From contig JAUJMU010000010.1 of NCBI GenBank assembly GCA_030446715.1, forward strand, positions 90,780 to 154,779: DNA of 64,000 nucleotides, written 5' to 3'. Shown here one piece after another: positions 1 through 9,610 of the stretch (positions within the stretch are counted from its first letter, which is position 1; every line of letters starts with the position of its first letter). This DNA comes from Cytophagales bacterium. Its GTDB lineage: Bacteria; Bacteroidota; Bacteroidia; Cytophagales; 172606-1. Below the pieces are notes generated by a model. The model ran no database searches and was not told the DNA's origin. It was given only the letters and a program-made list of their open reading frames with translations. The position numbers and the translations under genes were made by a program.

Positions 1-199
1 GCTCCAAAGCCACCCGGGCTGCCCGGGTACCCATATTGGCCACCGTATCCTTTTCCGGATCGAAAAAGTGGCGCTGTTCGATTCCCGTTCGTTCGCGAAT
101 CCACTGGTCGGTGGTATTGATGGACTTTTCCAGCTGTTGGTTGGTCACGACCCGTTCGGGTGCGTAATGGCCGGTTCCGGTAATTCTTGAATACAACAT
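1..199 (-). CDS. fabH: Beta-ketoacyl-ACP synthase III, N-terminal part (cut by window edge)
   Basis: The first 66 codons read leftwards from an ATG at 199 and run off the window. The product starts MLYSRITGTGHYAPERVV and continues with TDQWIRERTGIEQRHF, which is the typical N-terminus of FabH, the cytosolic condensing enzyme that starts fatty acid elongation from acyl-CoA and malonyl-ACP. The catalytic Cys-His-Asn triad lies beyond the visible part, so activity cannot be judged. A FabH-like paralogue for a secondary pathway is possible, but the N-terminal motif is close to the housekeeping enzyme. Confidence 0.85.
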   Translation of the reverse strand, partial: MLYSRITGTGHYAPERVVTNQQLEKSINTTDQWIRERTGIEQRHFFDPEKDTVANMGTRAARVALE

Positions 200-469
200 G
201 GGTGGCTTTCTTTTGGGCAAAATAATCTGGTGTCGGGCAAAAAGGAGAAGGCCTGATGCTTACTTTCAGGGCATTTTAGGCGATGCAGGATGCCACATGA
301 TACGAAAAAAGAGAAGTGCGGTTATGTTTAATGCTGCTTCCCGAGCGTCTTCAGCTCTAATCCAGCCGATTTTACGATGAATCTCAAAAAGCTCCGCAAA
401 AGCCCTGACCTGAAGGCCCGGCCCGACTCCTTTATCGTGCATGTATCTGCTGATAGCCGGTGCCTCTGG

Positions 470-502
470 AGGGGTGCCACGGTTCAAAACCGTGGCACCC
501 CT
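470..502. repeat. Perfect 15-bp palindrome with GTGCCAC core
   Basis: Arms 470-484 and 488-502 are exact reverse complements around a 3-base loop. The core GTGCCAC/GTGGCAC is shared with the hairpins at 38880-38907 and 59593-59636. There is no T-run on either side, so a simple Rho-independent terminator is not the obvious reading. A dispersed intergenic repeat is more likely. Confidence 0.75.
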
Positions 503-627
503 GCGATTCCGCGTCCGGCTCCTCCCCGGTCACAACGTATGGTTAAAGCCGAAGAAGAACCGGGCATCTTTATTTTGTGTCCTGACCGTAGCTCCCAGGG
601 AAAGGGGGTTGGAAGGGAGGTTCAGAA

Positions 628-718
628 GTCAGAATCAGGATTTACGGGATTATCAGGATGGAAGGATTCCGGGATCATATCCTCTTTATCTTTTAATCCC
701 GTAAATCCTGATTCTGAC
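628..718. repeat. Perfect 25-bp inverted repeat
   Basis: Left arm 628-652 (starting GTCAGAATCAGGATTTACGG) and right arm 694-718 are exact reverse complements around a 41-base spacer that itself contains weaker pairing. The arms are too long and perfect to be chance. No transposase is next to it. From memory, similar GTCAGAATCAGGATTTA strings are common between genes in this bacterial group. That would fit a dispersed repeat family or a non-autonomous element, but this window has only one copy. Confidence 0.75.
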
Positions 719-831
719 AAATATCCCCCAGACTTTCTCAGAATACTGCTCTTGAATCAGCAGGGGACGCCCCAAGCAGTACAACGATACCCTCTTTTGA
801 GAAAGTCATGAATTTAAAATTGCGCAACTGC

Positions 832-1374
832 TTAAACCATGAAAGGATCAGTGCTCAGCAGTGCGTAGTGATCCAGGCTGATCAGGGCACCATTCTTGAT
901 TTCACACTCCCGGTGGGTGCCTTCGTAGCTGAAGCCGAGTTTTTCCAGCAGGCGGCAGCTGCCGGCATTTTCCGTTTCCACCACGGCCATGATCCGGTGC
1001 AGGCGCAGTTCTGAGAAAGCATAGCGGATGATGGCCGGAAAACATTCACTCATGACCCCCATGCCCCAGTATTCCGGCAGCAGCCAGTAGCCGGCCTCCG
1101 TGCGGCGGTGGTTCCGCTCCAGGTGGTCAAACCCGCAGGCACCGATCAGTGTTTCCGGCACAGTCCGGTCGCAGATGCCCCACCAGATGCCGGTTTCGCT
1201 CACCAGCAGGTAATCGTACCAGTCCATCTGTACCTGTGTGTCTTCGTAGGTTTGGTAGGAAACACCGTAGTACCGGATCACGTCCGGGTGGGAGAGGCCC
1301 TCAAAAATCTTTGGTTTATCCGACGGCATAATCCGCCTCAGGATAAACCTTTCCGTTTGCAGCTCTGGAAACAT
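832..1374 (-). CDS. GNAT family N-acetyltransferase (RimJ/RimL type)
   Basis: A 180-residue protein beginning LQTERFILRRIMPSD, the usual start of the RimJ/RimL branch of the GNAT superfamily. Residues 95-110 (GYWLLPEYWGMGVMSE) correspond to the acetyl-CoA-binding region, and 135-148 (ENAGSCRLLEKLGF) is the conserved late-domain motif of this branch. Such enzymes transfer acetyl from acetyl-CoA to an amino group, either a protein N-terminus or a small molecule. The substrate cannot be deduced here. The length is normal, and the gene stands alone with large gaps on both sides. Confidence 0.85.
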   Translation of the reverse strand: MFPELQTERFILRRIMPSDKPKIFEGLSHPDVIRYYGVSYQTYEDTQVQMDWYDYLLVSETGIWWGICDRTVPETLIGACGFDHLERNHRRTEAGYWLLPEYWGMGVMSECFPAIIRYAFSELRLHRIMAVVETENAGSCRLLEKLGFSYEGTHRECEIKNGALISLDHYALLSTDPFMV

Positions 1375-1596
1375 ACCCCTTGCCTGGAAAATGCGATATT
1401 AATAATACCATCCGTAAGAGCCATCCAAATTTTTCGGCGGGGCGTATAATAACACGGATTCCAGCCTGAGAACCGGGCAGCACCCCGCTGGTGCGCCTTT
1501 AGCTGATTTTTTCTTCTTTTTAAAAAGTACGAAAATAAACTGAAAACCGCCGTACGGGCAGCGGGAGGAAATATTTTGTTAAAGTTAAATAACAGC

Positions 1597-3422
1597 ATGG
1601 ACAAAAGAAGATACCAGCCGATCGGCAACTACGGCATTATCGGCAACCTGCACACGGTAGCACTGGTTTCAAGGGAAGGTTCCATTGATTTTATGTGTTT
1701 TACCCGGTTCGATTCCCCACCATCTTCGCTTCCCTGCTGGATGCAGATAAAGGCGGCTTTTTCCAGATCAGGCCGGAGGTGGAAGAAATGGACCACAAAC
1801 AACTCTACCTGCCCGATACCACGGTATTGCTTACGCGGTTTCTTTCCGAGCAGGGGGTGGCTGAAATTATTGATTTTATGCCCACCAAAAGCGAGGAAAA
1901 AAACTGTGTGCTGGTGCGCAGTGTGGTGGCGCCCCGGGGGGTGATGCCGTTCCGGATGAGTTGCACACCGCGTTTCGACTACGCCCGGGCTGGGCACACC
2001 GTCAGCGGAAATTCCTTTGAAGTCACCTTTACCAGTCTGGGGCCGGACCAGACGGCTTTCCGGCTGCTGAGCACTGTGCCGATGACAATCGAAGGCAACG
2101 ACGTATTCGCCGAATTTACGATAGGAGAGAAGCAGGAAGCGCATTTTGTGCTGGAGGCCCTTTCGGCCGACGCTCCGCGGGAGGGTCGCGAAGCGCTGTC
2201 TTTTTACACAACGGCCAGCTTTCATTCCACCGTAAACTACTGGAAGGACTGGATCGGAAAATCCAAATACTCCGGACGCTGGCTGGGCATGATAAACCGG
2301 TCCGCCTTGACGCTTAAGCTGCTCACTTCGCACCAGTTCGGGTCAGCGGTGGCGGCGGCTACCTTCGGTCTGCCGCCGGTGATTGGTGGCAGCCGCAACT
2401 GGGATTACCGCTACACCTGGATACGCGACGCCGCCTTTACCATGTATGCCTTCCTGCGGCTGGGACTGATGGAAGAAGCCGGCAGTTTTATGGGCTGGAT
2501 CGAGCAGGAACTCGACGAGATCACGGAGCAAAACGAAACCCTGCAGCTGATGTACAAGCTCGACGGCAGCTCGGAACTCGATGAGCTGACCCTGCCCCAC
2601 CTGGAAGGCTACGAAAAATCGTTTCCGGTCCGGATCGGCAACGCGGCCTATTCCCAGTTTCAGCTGGATATTTACGGAGAACTGATTGATTCTATTTACC
2701 TCTACAACAAATACGGCGGTCCGGTTACCTGGGCGTTCTGGCAAAAAATTGAAAAACAGATTGAATTTGTGGTCAATAACTGGCAAAAGCCCGATCACGG
2801 CATCTGGGAGGTCCGCAACCAGGAACGGGAGTTTCTGCAATCGAGGATCATGTGCTGGGTGGCCCTTGACCGGGCGATCCGGGTGGCCGATCAGCGGTCT
2901 TTTCCGTCGCCGGTGGACCGCTGGCGCAAGGTGAGGGACGAGATTTACCTGGATGTGTATAACAACTTCTGGAATGAAGAGCTGGGTGCATTTGTGCAGT
3001 CCAAGGGCAGTGATGTGCTGGATGCAGCGGCCCTGCTGATGCCGCTGGTCCGGTTTATCAATCCGTACGAACCCCGCTGGCTGTCTACCCTCCAGGCAAT
3101 CGAGCGGGAACTGGTCACCGATACCCTCGTGTACCGGTACCGCACCGACCGCGGCGCAACGGATGGCCTTTCCGGTGAGGAAGGCACTTTTTCGATGTGT
3201 ACCTTCTGGTACGTGGAGTGCCTCGCGCGGTCCGGATATGTCGAGAAAGCGCGGTTGTACTTCGAAAAAATGCTGGGGTACGCAAATCACCTCGGTCTGT
3301 TTGCCGAGCAACTGGGTCACCGGGGCGAACACCTCGGCAACTTCCCGCAGGCATTTACCCATCTGGGCCTGATCAGCGCCGCCATCGAACTGAACCGGAA
3401 GCTGGACGAAAGGAAAACCTAA
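1597..3422 (+). pseudogene. Glycoside hydrolase family 15 (glucoamylase/trehalase-like), single frameshift
   Basis: The N-terminal part ([17 protein letters not shown] through FTRFDSP) and the rest ([13 protein letters not shown] onwards) are in different frames. The break is at the C4 run 1715-1718, and adding one C restores a 608-residue reading frame. Conserved GH15 features follow: NWDYRYTWIRDAAFTMY in the middle, then EEGTFSMCTFWYVE and GLFAEQLGHRGEHLGNFPQA near the end, which carry the expected catalytic glutamates. Family members hydrolyse alpha-linked glucose polymers or trehalose in the cytoplasm. The start at 1597 matches family N-termini; a TTG at 1576 is in frame. The disruption looks like a homopolymer error, but a real inactivation cannot be excluded. 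Confidence 0.85.
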
Positions 3423-3450
3423 AGCAGGAGGCGGGAAAGTTTCGCCGGCA

Positions 3451-3999
3451 TTACCTTCCCCGGAAAGGAGGAAACCATCCTTTGGGCTGAGGCTTCACCT
3501 CCGGCTTATCCGGCGCGAACTGATGCCGGGTGCGCAGCACGTAATCCATTTCTGCGTTCACCGAAGCTACCGCTATCCTCGATTCGTAGATCATCAGCAG
3601 ACTGGCGTACAGCAGCAGGCCGGCCCCGCCAATGCCCAATACTACCGGAATAAAGGTGTAATCAATGCCGGATGCGGCCACCAGCCCGATGGCAACGCTG
3701 GTTGATACAAACAGGCTAAGCGTAAAATACAGACTGGAAAGGGCTGTTTGCAACAGCCGGGACCGCCGGGAAGCCTGGCCTAACTGGTCAAAGAGCATGG
3801 ATTTTTCTTCCGACAGCATGACCCCGGCCGGTTTTCCGCTGGCGAGGGAAGCAAACTTTTCGGATAGGCTGCGGGTGCGGTCAATAACCCGGCCCAGCCG
3901 CTGCGAAGTAGTGGCAATCAGGGAGCCGCTGGCCAGAATCAGCACGGCTGGCGTGATCATAGCCGATAAAATGGCCATTGTCGGAGATAGTTCGTTCAT
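3451..3999 (-). CDS. DUF2721 family membrane protein
   Basis: The product is 182 residues from the ATG at 3999; an in-frame start at 4056 would add 19 unconvincing residues. A hydrophobic N-terminal segment (MAILSAMITPAVLILASGSL) is followed by a basic, charged stretch with SQRLGRVIDRTR, and then two closely spaced hydrophobic segments. This is the arrangement of the DUF2721 family of small inner-membrane proteins, whose function is unknown. It converges with the GH15 gene and ends 28 bases from it. Confidence 0.75.
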   Translation of the reverse strand: MNELSPTMAILSAMITPAVLILASGSLIATTSQRLGRVIDRTRSLSEKFASLASGKPAGVMLSEEKSMLFDQLGQASRRSRLLQTALSSLYFTLSLFVSTSVAIGLVAASGIDYTFIPVVLGIGGAGLLLYASLLMIYESRIAVASVNAEMDYVLRTRHQFAPDKPEVKPQPKGWFPPFRGR

Positions 4000-4143
4000 G
4001 TTTGGTTTGCAGAATGGTGAGTAGAAATAATTTTGCTTTGGATCACGGGATATCACGGGATATAATGATAGTCCTTAATTTCATAAACAATTGCAAAGCC
4101 TGCAACGTGCAACCAATCACGGTCAACTAATCACGGACAACGC

Positions 4144-4947
4144 ATGAGAGCATTTGCGGACAAGGTAATCTGGATTACCGGCGCATCATCGGGCATTGGG
4201 GAAGCCCTTGCAATGGCCTTTGCCGCCGCCGGGGCCAGACTGGTGCTTTCCGCCCGGAGGGAAGGGGAGTTGCAGCGCGTGGCTGGTCAGACCGGATTGC
4301 CCGGCGAACAGCTGATGATTCTGCCCATGGACATGCGGCAAAGCGAAACTTTTCCGTATCAGGTGGCTATGGTGAAAAAGAAGTTTGGCCGCGTTGATGT
4401 CATGGTCCACAATGCCGGCATCAGCCAGCGGTCACTGGCCCGGGAGACCCTGGTGGACGTAGACCGTAAACTGATGGAAGTCAACTATTTTGGCCCGGTG
4501 GCTCTCACCAAGGCTTTACTACCCCTGATGACAGCCCAGGGAGGCGGGCAACTGGTTGTGGTCAGCAGCCTCGTGGGATATTTCGGCACGCCCATGCGTT
4601 CGGCTTACGCGGCCTCCAAACACGCCCTGCATGGCTTTTTCGAAGCGCTCCGGGCCGAGGAAAACGCAAACCGTATTGCGGTCACCATCATCTGCCCTGG
4701 CTATATCCGCACCAGCATTTCGGTCAATGCCCTGAATGAGAAGGGGGAGAAGCACAATAAAATGGATGAGGATCAGGAGAACGGCATTTCACCGGAAGAA
4801 TGCGCCGGAAAGATACTGAAGGCCATTGCCGCCGGAAAACAGGAGGCGCTGATCGGCGGCAGGGAAGTAATGGGCGTATACCTGAAACGGTTCGTTCCCG
4901 GCGTTTTCTCCCGCATGATCAAAGGGTATAACATCAAAAGCCGATAA
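4144..4947 (+). CDS. Short-chain dehydrogenase/reductase (SDR)
   Basis: A classical 267-residue SDR. The Rossmann motif TGASSGIG is at residues 12-19 and the NAG motif at 90-92. The catalytic Ser (141/142), Tyr155 and Lys159 lie in SSLVGYFGTPMRSAYAASK. SDRs of this type oxidise or reduce alcohol/carbonyl groups with NAD(P). The C-terminal stretch PGVFSRMIKGYNIKSR is reminiscent of DHRS7-like members, which act near membranes. The substrate is not predictable. The gene is complete and stands alone. Confidence 0.85.
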   Translation: MRAFADKVIWITGASSGIGEALAMAFAAAGARLVLSARREGELQRVAGQTGLPGEQLMILPMDMRQSETFPYQVAMVKKKFGRVDVMVHNAGISQRSLARETLVDVDRKLMEVNYFGPVALTKALLPLMTAQGGGQLVVVSSLVGYFGTPMRSAYAASKHALHGFFEALRAEENANRIAVTIICPGYIRTSISVNALNEKGEKHNKMDEDQENGISPEECAGKILKAIAAGKQEALIGGREVMGVYLKRFVPGVFSRMIKGYNIKSR

Positions 4948-4979
4948 CAAATAGCAAATAACAGATAACAAAGAGATCT

Positions 4980-6299
4980 TCACACGGCCACGCCCTGCTG
5001 CCGGAGCAGGAAGGCCCGGAGCTGTCCGTAATCATTGGCCATGTGGACAGAAACCTTTTCCCTTTTCAGGCAGGTTTCCAGTTGCGCCGGCACGGGTGGT
5101 ATCTGCCCCGTAGCCAGTGCCACCGCCTCCGAAAATTTGGCCGGATGGGCCGTAGCCAGAATCACCGCGTGAGTTGCCGGGTGCATCTGCCGGTAACTGG
5201 TAGCGGCAAGGTAACCTACTGCGCCATGCGGATCAATCAGGTAACCGTACTTGTCCCACACTTCCCGGATGGCTTTCTGAGTCTGTTCATCCGTAAAACT
5301 GTAGCCGCTGACCCGGGTCTGCATCCCTTCCCAGGAATGACCAAACAGACACTGCATCCGGGCAAAGTTGCTGGGATCACCCACGTCCATTGCATTGGAC
5401 AGCGTAGCCACCGACGGCCGGGGCCGGAAAGTACGGGTGGTCAGGTATTCGGGTACGGTATCATTGGCATTGCTGGCGGCCAGAAAAGACTGCACCGGCA
5501 ATCCGGTTTGTTCGGCCAGCAGGCCGGCTGTCAGGTTGCCGTAATTGCCGCTGGGCACCGAAAACACGACTTCCGGGTTTGGTACCCTGCCGGCCAGTTG
5601 GGCATAGGCATAAAAATAATAGAAGCTCTGCGGCAGCAGCCGGGCAAAATTGATGGAATTGGCGGAGGTCAGGTACATCTCCTCCCGCAGGGTGGCGTCA
5701 GCAAAAGCGGTCTTGACCAGGCGCTGGCAGTCATCAAAGGTGCCGTCCACTTCCAGCGAAGTCACGTTGTGGCCCAGCGTAGAAAACTGGACTTCCTGCA
5801 CCCGGCTCACTTTGCCGGAAGGGTAAAGAATAATCACTTCAATTCCCGGTACCTTGTAAAACCCCTGAGCCACGGCACTGCCCGTGTCTCCCGAAGTAGC
5901 CACTAATACGTAAACCTTCTTTTCGGTATCCTTCAGAAAATGCGCCATGATCCGCGACATGAACCGGGCCCCCACGTCCTTGAAAGCCAGCGTAGGGCCA
6001 TGGAACAATTCCAGAATGTGCAGGTTGGGCTCCAGGCTCACCAGCGGAATGGGGAAGTTCAGCGCCTCCTCAATGATCTGCCCCAGCACCGGTCCCGGAA
6101 TTTCCTTTTCTATAAACAGCCATGCCACGTTGCGGGCAATCTCCCGGAGGGAAAGGTCAGGAAGTGCCTGGAAAAAAGAGGCAGGCAGGGCAGGGATTTC
6201 TTCGGGCATGAACAACCCCCTGTCCTTTGCCAGACCATCAATAACGGCCTGCCGGAAATCAACGGGTAGAATTTGCTGATTGGTGCTGAAATACTGCAT
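4980..6299 (-). CDS. thrC: Threonine synthase
   Basis: A 439-residue protein starting MQYFSTNQQILPVDFRQAV at 6299; the in-frame ATG at 6341 would add 14 residues not typical of the family. It contains the PLP-lysine motif LAFKDVGARF (Lys107) and the phosphate-binding loop ATSGDTGSA, both hallmarks of the bacterial ThrC fold. It converts O-phosphohomoserine to threonine in the cytoplasm. Other threonine genes (thrA, thrB) are not visible here, so it is separate from the rest of the pathway or belongs to an operon outside the window. It converges with the SDR gene. Confidence 0.93.
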   Translation of the reverse strand: MQYFSTNQQILPVDFRQAVIDGLAKDRGLFMPEEIPALPASFFQALPDLSLREIARNVAWLFIEKEIPGPVLGQIIEEALNFPIPLVSLEPNLHILELFHGPTLAFKDVGARFMSRIMAHFLKDTEKKVYVLVATSGDTGSAVAQGFYKVPGIEVIILYPSGKVSRVQEVQFSTLGHNVTSLEVDGTFDDCQRLVKTAFADATLREEMYLTSANSINFARLLPQSFYYFYAYAQLAGRVPNPEVVFSVPSGNYGNLTAGLLAEQTGLPVQSFLAASNANDTVPEYLTTRTFRPRPSVATLSNAMDVGDPSNFARMQCLFGHSWEGMQTRVSGYSFTDEQTQKAIREVWDKYGYLIDPHGAVGYLAATSYRQMHPATHAVILATAHPAKFSEAVALATGQIPPVPAQLETCLKREKVSVHMANDYGQLRAFLLRQQGVAV

Positions 6300-6382
6300 A
6301 GTGAAAGGTCGCCCCAATAAAAAGGGCATGGAAAGGTGCAAAAGGCCGTAAGGATAACGTTTTGACCCGGAAAATCAAAACC

Positions 6383-6721
6383 TTATTTTCCGCTTGCGGA
6401 CGATTCGGGGCGGGGTCCCTGCTTCCCGGGAATGTTCCGGCTCTTGGTGCGGCGCTTCTTTTTCCGCAGGTCGTAAAGGGTACGGCACCGGACGGCCTCG
6501 CCAAATAGGACCAGCCCGGAGTTAAACGTCACCAGGCTGATGGTGCCGGCAATAAACCACCGGAAAAAGGGCTCTCCCGAGTGCATCAGATGGTTTGCCG
6601 TACCAAACAGGCACAGCCCCATGCCCGTCAGAATCAAACCGGTCGGTGCAAAGATCTGCCACCGCTTGTACAGCGACCACTTGGTTTTGACGACGGGCTG
6701 AGGCGGCACGGGCAGATTCAT
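6383..6721 (-). CDS. Small membrane protein of unknown function
   Basis: A 112-residue product with two hydrophobic helices (about residues 25-45 and 56-76) and a strongly basic C-terminal tail (DLRKKKRRTKSRN). The pattern is consistent with a two-pass inner-membrane protein with a cytoplasmic basic tail. I do not recognise the family. It lies upstream of thrC on the same strand with an 83-base gap. Confidence 0.6.
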   Translation of the reverse strand: MNLPVPPQPVVKTKWSLYKRWQIFAPTGLILTGMGLCLFGTANHLMHSGEPFFRWFIAGTISLVTFNSGLVLFGEAVRCRTLYDLRKKKRRTKSRNIPGKQGPRPESSASGK

Positions 6722-6808
6722 AACTATTCTGAAAATGAGCAGAAAAAATCACTGCCCGCAAGTATAAGCCCTCTTTCCAAACCAGACAAAGAGCAGTCCG
6801 GAAAAGCG

Positions 6809-7711
6809 TTAAAAAAAGATTTCGCGGGCCAGCCGGTAGGTATTGGCGTGGGCCTCTACAATATCGGCAACCCGCCGGGAGTAGCCGCCGCCCATGCTGG
6901 CCACCACTGGTATTTTGTGCCGGCGGCACCCCTCAAACACCAGCCGGTCCCGTTCCCGGCAACCGGCCACGGTCATGGCCAGCCGGCCCAGCTTATCGCT
7001 GGCCAGTACATCCACCCCCGACTGGAAAAAGATAAAACCTGGTTCGTGCGCGTCAATCAGCGCGGGCAGCGTTTCGCCGAGCCGGTGCAGGTAGGTTTTG
7101 TCGTCGGTGCCGTCGGGCAGCGGAATATCCAGATCCGACTGCTCCTTGTGCAGGGGATAGTTTTTCTCGCCGTGCATGCTGAAAGTAAACACCCGCGGCT
7201 CATTGCGGAAGATTTCCGCCGTCCCGTTGCCCTGGTGTACGTCCAGGTCTACCACCAGTACTTTCTGCACCAGATTCTTTTCCAGCAGGTAGTTGGCCGC
7301 AATGGCAATGTCGTTGAGCAGGCAGAATCCTTCGCCGCGGTCGGTAAAGGCGTGGTGGGTGCCCCCGGCAATGTTCATGGCAGCCCCGCTTTCCAGCGCA
7401 TAAAGTGCCGCCTGTACGGTTCCGTCGGCAATCACGGTTTCGCGGTGTACCAGTCCGGCCGACAGCGGAAAGCCGGTTCTCCGGACCTCGCGGGGAGTCA
7501 GTTGCAGGGTACTGAGGCGGTGCCAGTAACCGGCAGTATGGGTGTTGGTGATGTATTTTTCCTTCAGTGGTTCGGGGGCAAAAAAATTATCCTCCGTAAC
7601 CGTCCCTTCGTAGAGCAGCTGTTCGGGCAGAAGGGTGTATTTGTCCATCGGGAAACGGTGTCCTTCCGGTAAAGGATGCGCATAAACGGGAGACCAGGCG
7701 ATTTTCAGCAT
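6809..7711 (-). CDS. Histone deacetylase-like amidohydrolase
   Basis: A 300-residue protein of the arginase/deacetylase superfamily. The active-site histidine pair is GGTHHAF (His119, His120). The zinc ligands appear as DLDVHQGNGT (Asp155, Asp157, His159) and SGVDVLASDKLG (Asp234). The end has the GGGYS motif. The short single-domain form resembles the class IV (HDAC11-like) group. Bacterial members remove acetyl or longer acyl groups from lysines or polyamines; the substrate here is unknown. All catalytic positions that I can check are intact. Confidence 0.88.
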   Translation of the reverse strand: MLKIAWSPVYAHPLPEGHRFPMDKYTLLPEQLLYEGTVTEDNFFAPEPLKEKYITNTHTAGYWHRLSTLQLTPREVRRTGFPLSAGLVHRETVIADGTVQAALYALESGAAMNIAGGTHHAFTDRGEGFCLLNDIAIAANYLLEKNLVQKVLVVDLDVHQGNGTAEIFRNEPRVFTFSMHGEKNYPLHKEQSDLDIPLPDGTDDKTYLHRLGETLPALIDAHEPGFIFFQSGVDVLASDKLGRLAMTVAGCRERDRLVFEGCRRHKIPVVASMGGGYSRRVADIVEAHANTYRLAREIFF

Positions 7712-7767
7712 AAAGCGTAATTACCGCCCTTTAACCCGTTTTGTCATTCTTTTGTTTGTCAGGGCGG

Positions 7768-8217
7768 TTATACCTGGGAGTAGTCTCCCTTCCACTGCCG
7801 GATTTTCTTCTTGATCTGGCGGGAGGATAACTTTTCCTCAGCAGCCCGCTCAGTCAGCGCAAGAAATTCGGCGTCACTGGCAAACCGCAAAGCCCGCATC
7901 TGCTTGATATTCAGCTTGGCTTCCAGTCCGTTAAATGTCTGGCCCGATAGGGTAAAGTACCGCTGGCGGAGTTCCAGCCGGATGGTGCGGTCCTGAAGCC
8001 GCAGGTCGTTGAGGCGGAGTACAATTACGGTAAGCGGCAGAATCAGACCCGGCATCAGGTTGAAGCCGGCCTGAGCCCAGTTTTTTTCCACAATACCAGT
8101 CTGGTAAAAAAAGTAAACTGCAAGCGCAAGGTAGGCAAGGCTGAGCGGCAGCAGGAGGTAGTGGTAAATCGGTTCGGTGCGGCGGTGGTTGTAATAACCC
8201 TGGGCTCTTCTGGGCAT
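7768..8217 (-). CDS. DUF6526-like two-helix membrane protein
   Basis: From the ATG at 8217 the product is 149 residues, starting MPRRAQGYYNHRRTEP. An in-frame ATG at 8358 would add 47 residues that look non-coding. Two hydrophobic helices (about 20-40 and 50-70) are followed by a charged C-terminal domain (residues about 80-149). The N-terminal pattern (Q-x-Y-x-N-H-x-R, then paired helices) matches what I recall of the DUF6526 family. Function is unknown. It is divergent from yajQ, sharing a 153-base upstream region. Confidence 0.65.
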   Translation of the reverse strand: MPRRAQGYYNHRRTEPIYHYLLLPLSLAYLALAVYFFYQTGIVEKNWAQAGFNLMPGLILPLTVIVLRLNDLRLQDRTIRLELRQRYFTLSGQTFNGLEAKLNIKQMRALRFASDAEFLALTERAAEEKLSSRQIKKKIRQWKGDYSQV

Positions 8218-8370
8218 TCCCTTTGCGGTTACGTAATCGGGTAATTTAAATTCTTTGTAATATGCATTTGCCTCTTTTTCGACGGATATGCACTTTTTCC
8301 CGATAAATAATGCATCGGGGTAAACTCGTTTTTTACTCGTTTTGTTTCTGAACCTCAAACCTTTACATCT

Positions 8371-8862
8371 ATGCCATCATTCGACATCGTAAACAAGATC
8401 GATGCGCAGACGCTGGACAATGCCATCAACAATGCTAAAAAGGAAATACTGAACCGGTTCGATTTCCGCGACTCCAGATCCACAGTTGAGCTGGATAAGA
8501 AAACGTCCACCATTCAGATCGTGACGGAAAATGATATGCGCGTCCGGGCCATTCAGGATACGATTATTACCCGCATGGCCAAGCAGGGACTGGATGCCAA
8601 AGCGCTGGATATGGGCGAGGAGCAGTATGCTTCCGGAAACATGGTCCGCAAAGACATCAAGGTGCGGGAGGGAATTGACAAGGAAGTAGCCAAAAAAATT
8701 GTGAAGATCATCAAGGATGCCAACCTGAAAGTGCAGGCCGCCATCATGGACGATCAGGTGCGGGTCACCGGCAAGAAAATTGACGACCTGCAGACAGCCA
8801 TTGCCCACCTCCGCTCCGCCGACATTGGGCTGCCTTTGCAGTTTGTGAATATGAAAAGCTGA
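8371..8862 (+). CDS. yajQ: YajQ family nucleotide-binding protein
   Basis: A 163-residue protein with the family start MPSFDIVNKIDAQTLDNAIN and the conserved segment IKDANLKVQAAIMDDQVRVTGK near the end. YajQ is a small cytoplasmic double-ferredoxin-fold protein; some homologues have been reported to bind cyclic di-GMP and to influence transcription. Whether this one does cannot be seen. Length and sequence are entirely ordinary for the family. Confidence 0.92.
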   Translation: MPSFDIVNKIDAQTLDNAINNAKKEILNRFDFRDSRSTVELDKKTSTIQIVTENDMRVRAIQDTIITRMAKQGLDAKALDMGEEQYASGNMVRKDIKVREGIDKEVAKKIVKIIKDANLKVQAAIMDDQVRVTGKKIDDLQTAIAHLRSADIGLPLQFVNMKS

Positions 8863-8917
8863 GTTTTCAATTGTCAGTTTATCAAAACTCTTTGCTGCCG
8901 TTTATGGTTAATCTGAT

Positions 8918-9565
8918 ATGGAAACGCAAATGACCGGTACCCGCGAAAAGATAAAAAAAGCTTATGTGGAGTACGTGCTGACGAAAGGCGTTCAGCCGCC
9001 TTCACCATATCTGCTGTCCCAGCTGCTGGAGATCAGTGAATCAGACTTTTACGCCGAATTCAACTCGCTGGAAGCCGTTCAGGCTGATCTCTGGCTTGGC
9101 TTCTTTGAAGAGGCAAGGGCCAAAACGGAAGCGCAGGAAGTGTATCCGGGTTATTCGGTGCGCGAAAAATTATTGTCCTTTTATTTTACCTGGATCGAAG
9201 TACTCAAGCGCAACCGCAGCTTTGTTCTTTTTGCCGCTAAAGGCCTGCGTCAGGGCGATGCCGCCAATGCGCAGCTGAGGCCTTTCCGCAGTGCCTTCAG
9301 GGATTTTGTGGGTGAACTGCTGCGCGAAGGAAGGAGCACCGGTGAAGTAGCAAGCCGTCCGCTGGTGATGGACCGGTACGCGGATGGTTTCTGGGTGCAG
9401 GCAGCATTTGTGCTCAACTTTTTCGTAAAGGACGGAAGCCGGGGCTTCGAGCAGACCGACGCTGCCATCGAAAAAGCCGTCAATACTTCCTTCGACCTTG
9501 TAGGGCCGTCGGCGGTAGATTCCATCCTTGATTTTGCCAAATTCCTGTACCAGAACCGCAATTGA
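8918..9565 (+). CDS. TetR-type transcriptional regulator
   Basis: A 215-residue, mainly helical protein. The first ~50 residues (GTREKIKKAYVEYVLTKG, then LLSQLLEISESDFYAEF) have the helix-turn-helix layout of TetR regulators, though the core is less conserved than usual. The C-terminal region is a ligand-binding-like helical domain. It ends 45 bases before the ABC1 kinase gene on the same strand, so the two are probably co-transcribed and functionally linked. The ligand is unknown. Confidence 0.75.
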   Translation: METQMTGTREKIKKAYVEYVLTKGVQPPSPYLLSQLLEISESDFYAEFNSLEAVQADLWLGFFEEARAKTEAQEVYPGYSVREKLLSFYFTWIEVLKRNRSFVLFAAKGLRQGDAANAQLRPFRSAFRDFVGELLREGRSTGEVASRPLVMDRYADGFWVQAAFVLNFFVKDGSRGFEQTDAAIEKAVNTSFDLVGPSAVDSILDFAKFLYQNRN

Positions 9566-9610
9566 GTATCAGGACATAAGTATTTAATACTGAGACAGGA
9601 GCTATTCCGT

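Larger units (their letters stand above)
200..831. other. Long intergenic region with two perfect inverted repeats
   Basis: This gap lies between the fabH start and the end of the acetyltransferase gene. The open frames inside it have no recognisable protein features and overlap the palindromes, so I call no gene. It holds two strong inverted repeats, listed separately. Immediately before the acetyltransferase stop (about 809-833) is the string AATTTAAAATTGCGCAACTG, which recurs in nearly the same form before the end of the PRC-barrel gene near 41130-41163. Confidence 0.6.

Noticed and set aside
2343..3362. 339-codon open frame antisense to the GH15 gene
   Set aside because: Shadow of the GH15 gene, whose motifs are unmistakable on the other strand.
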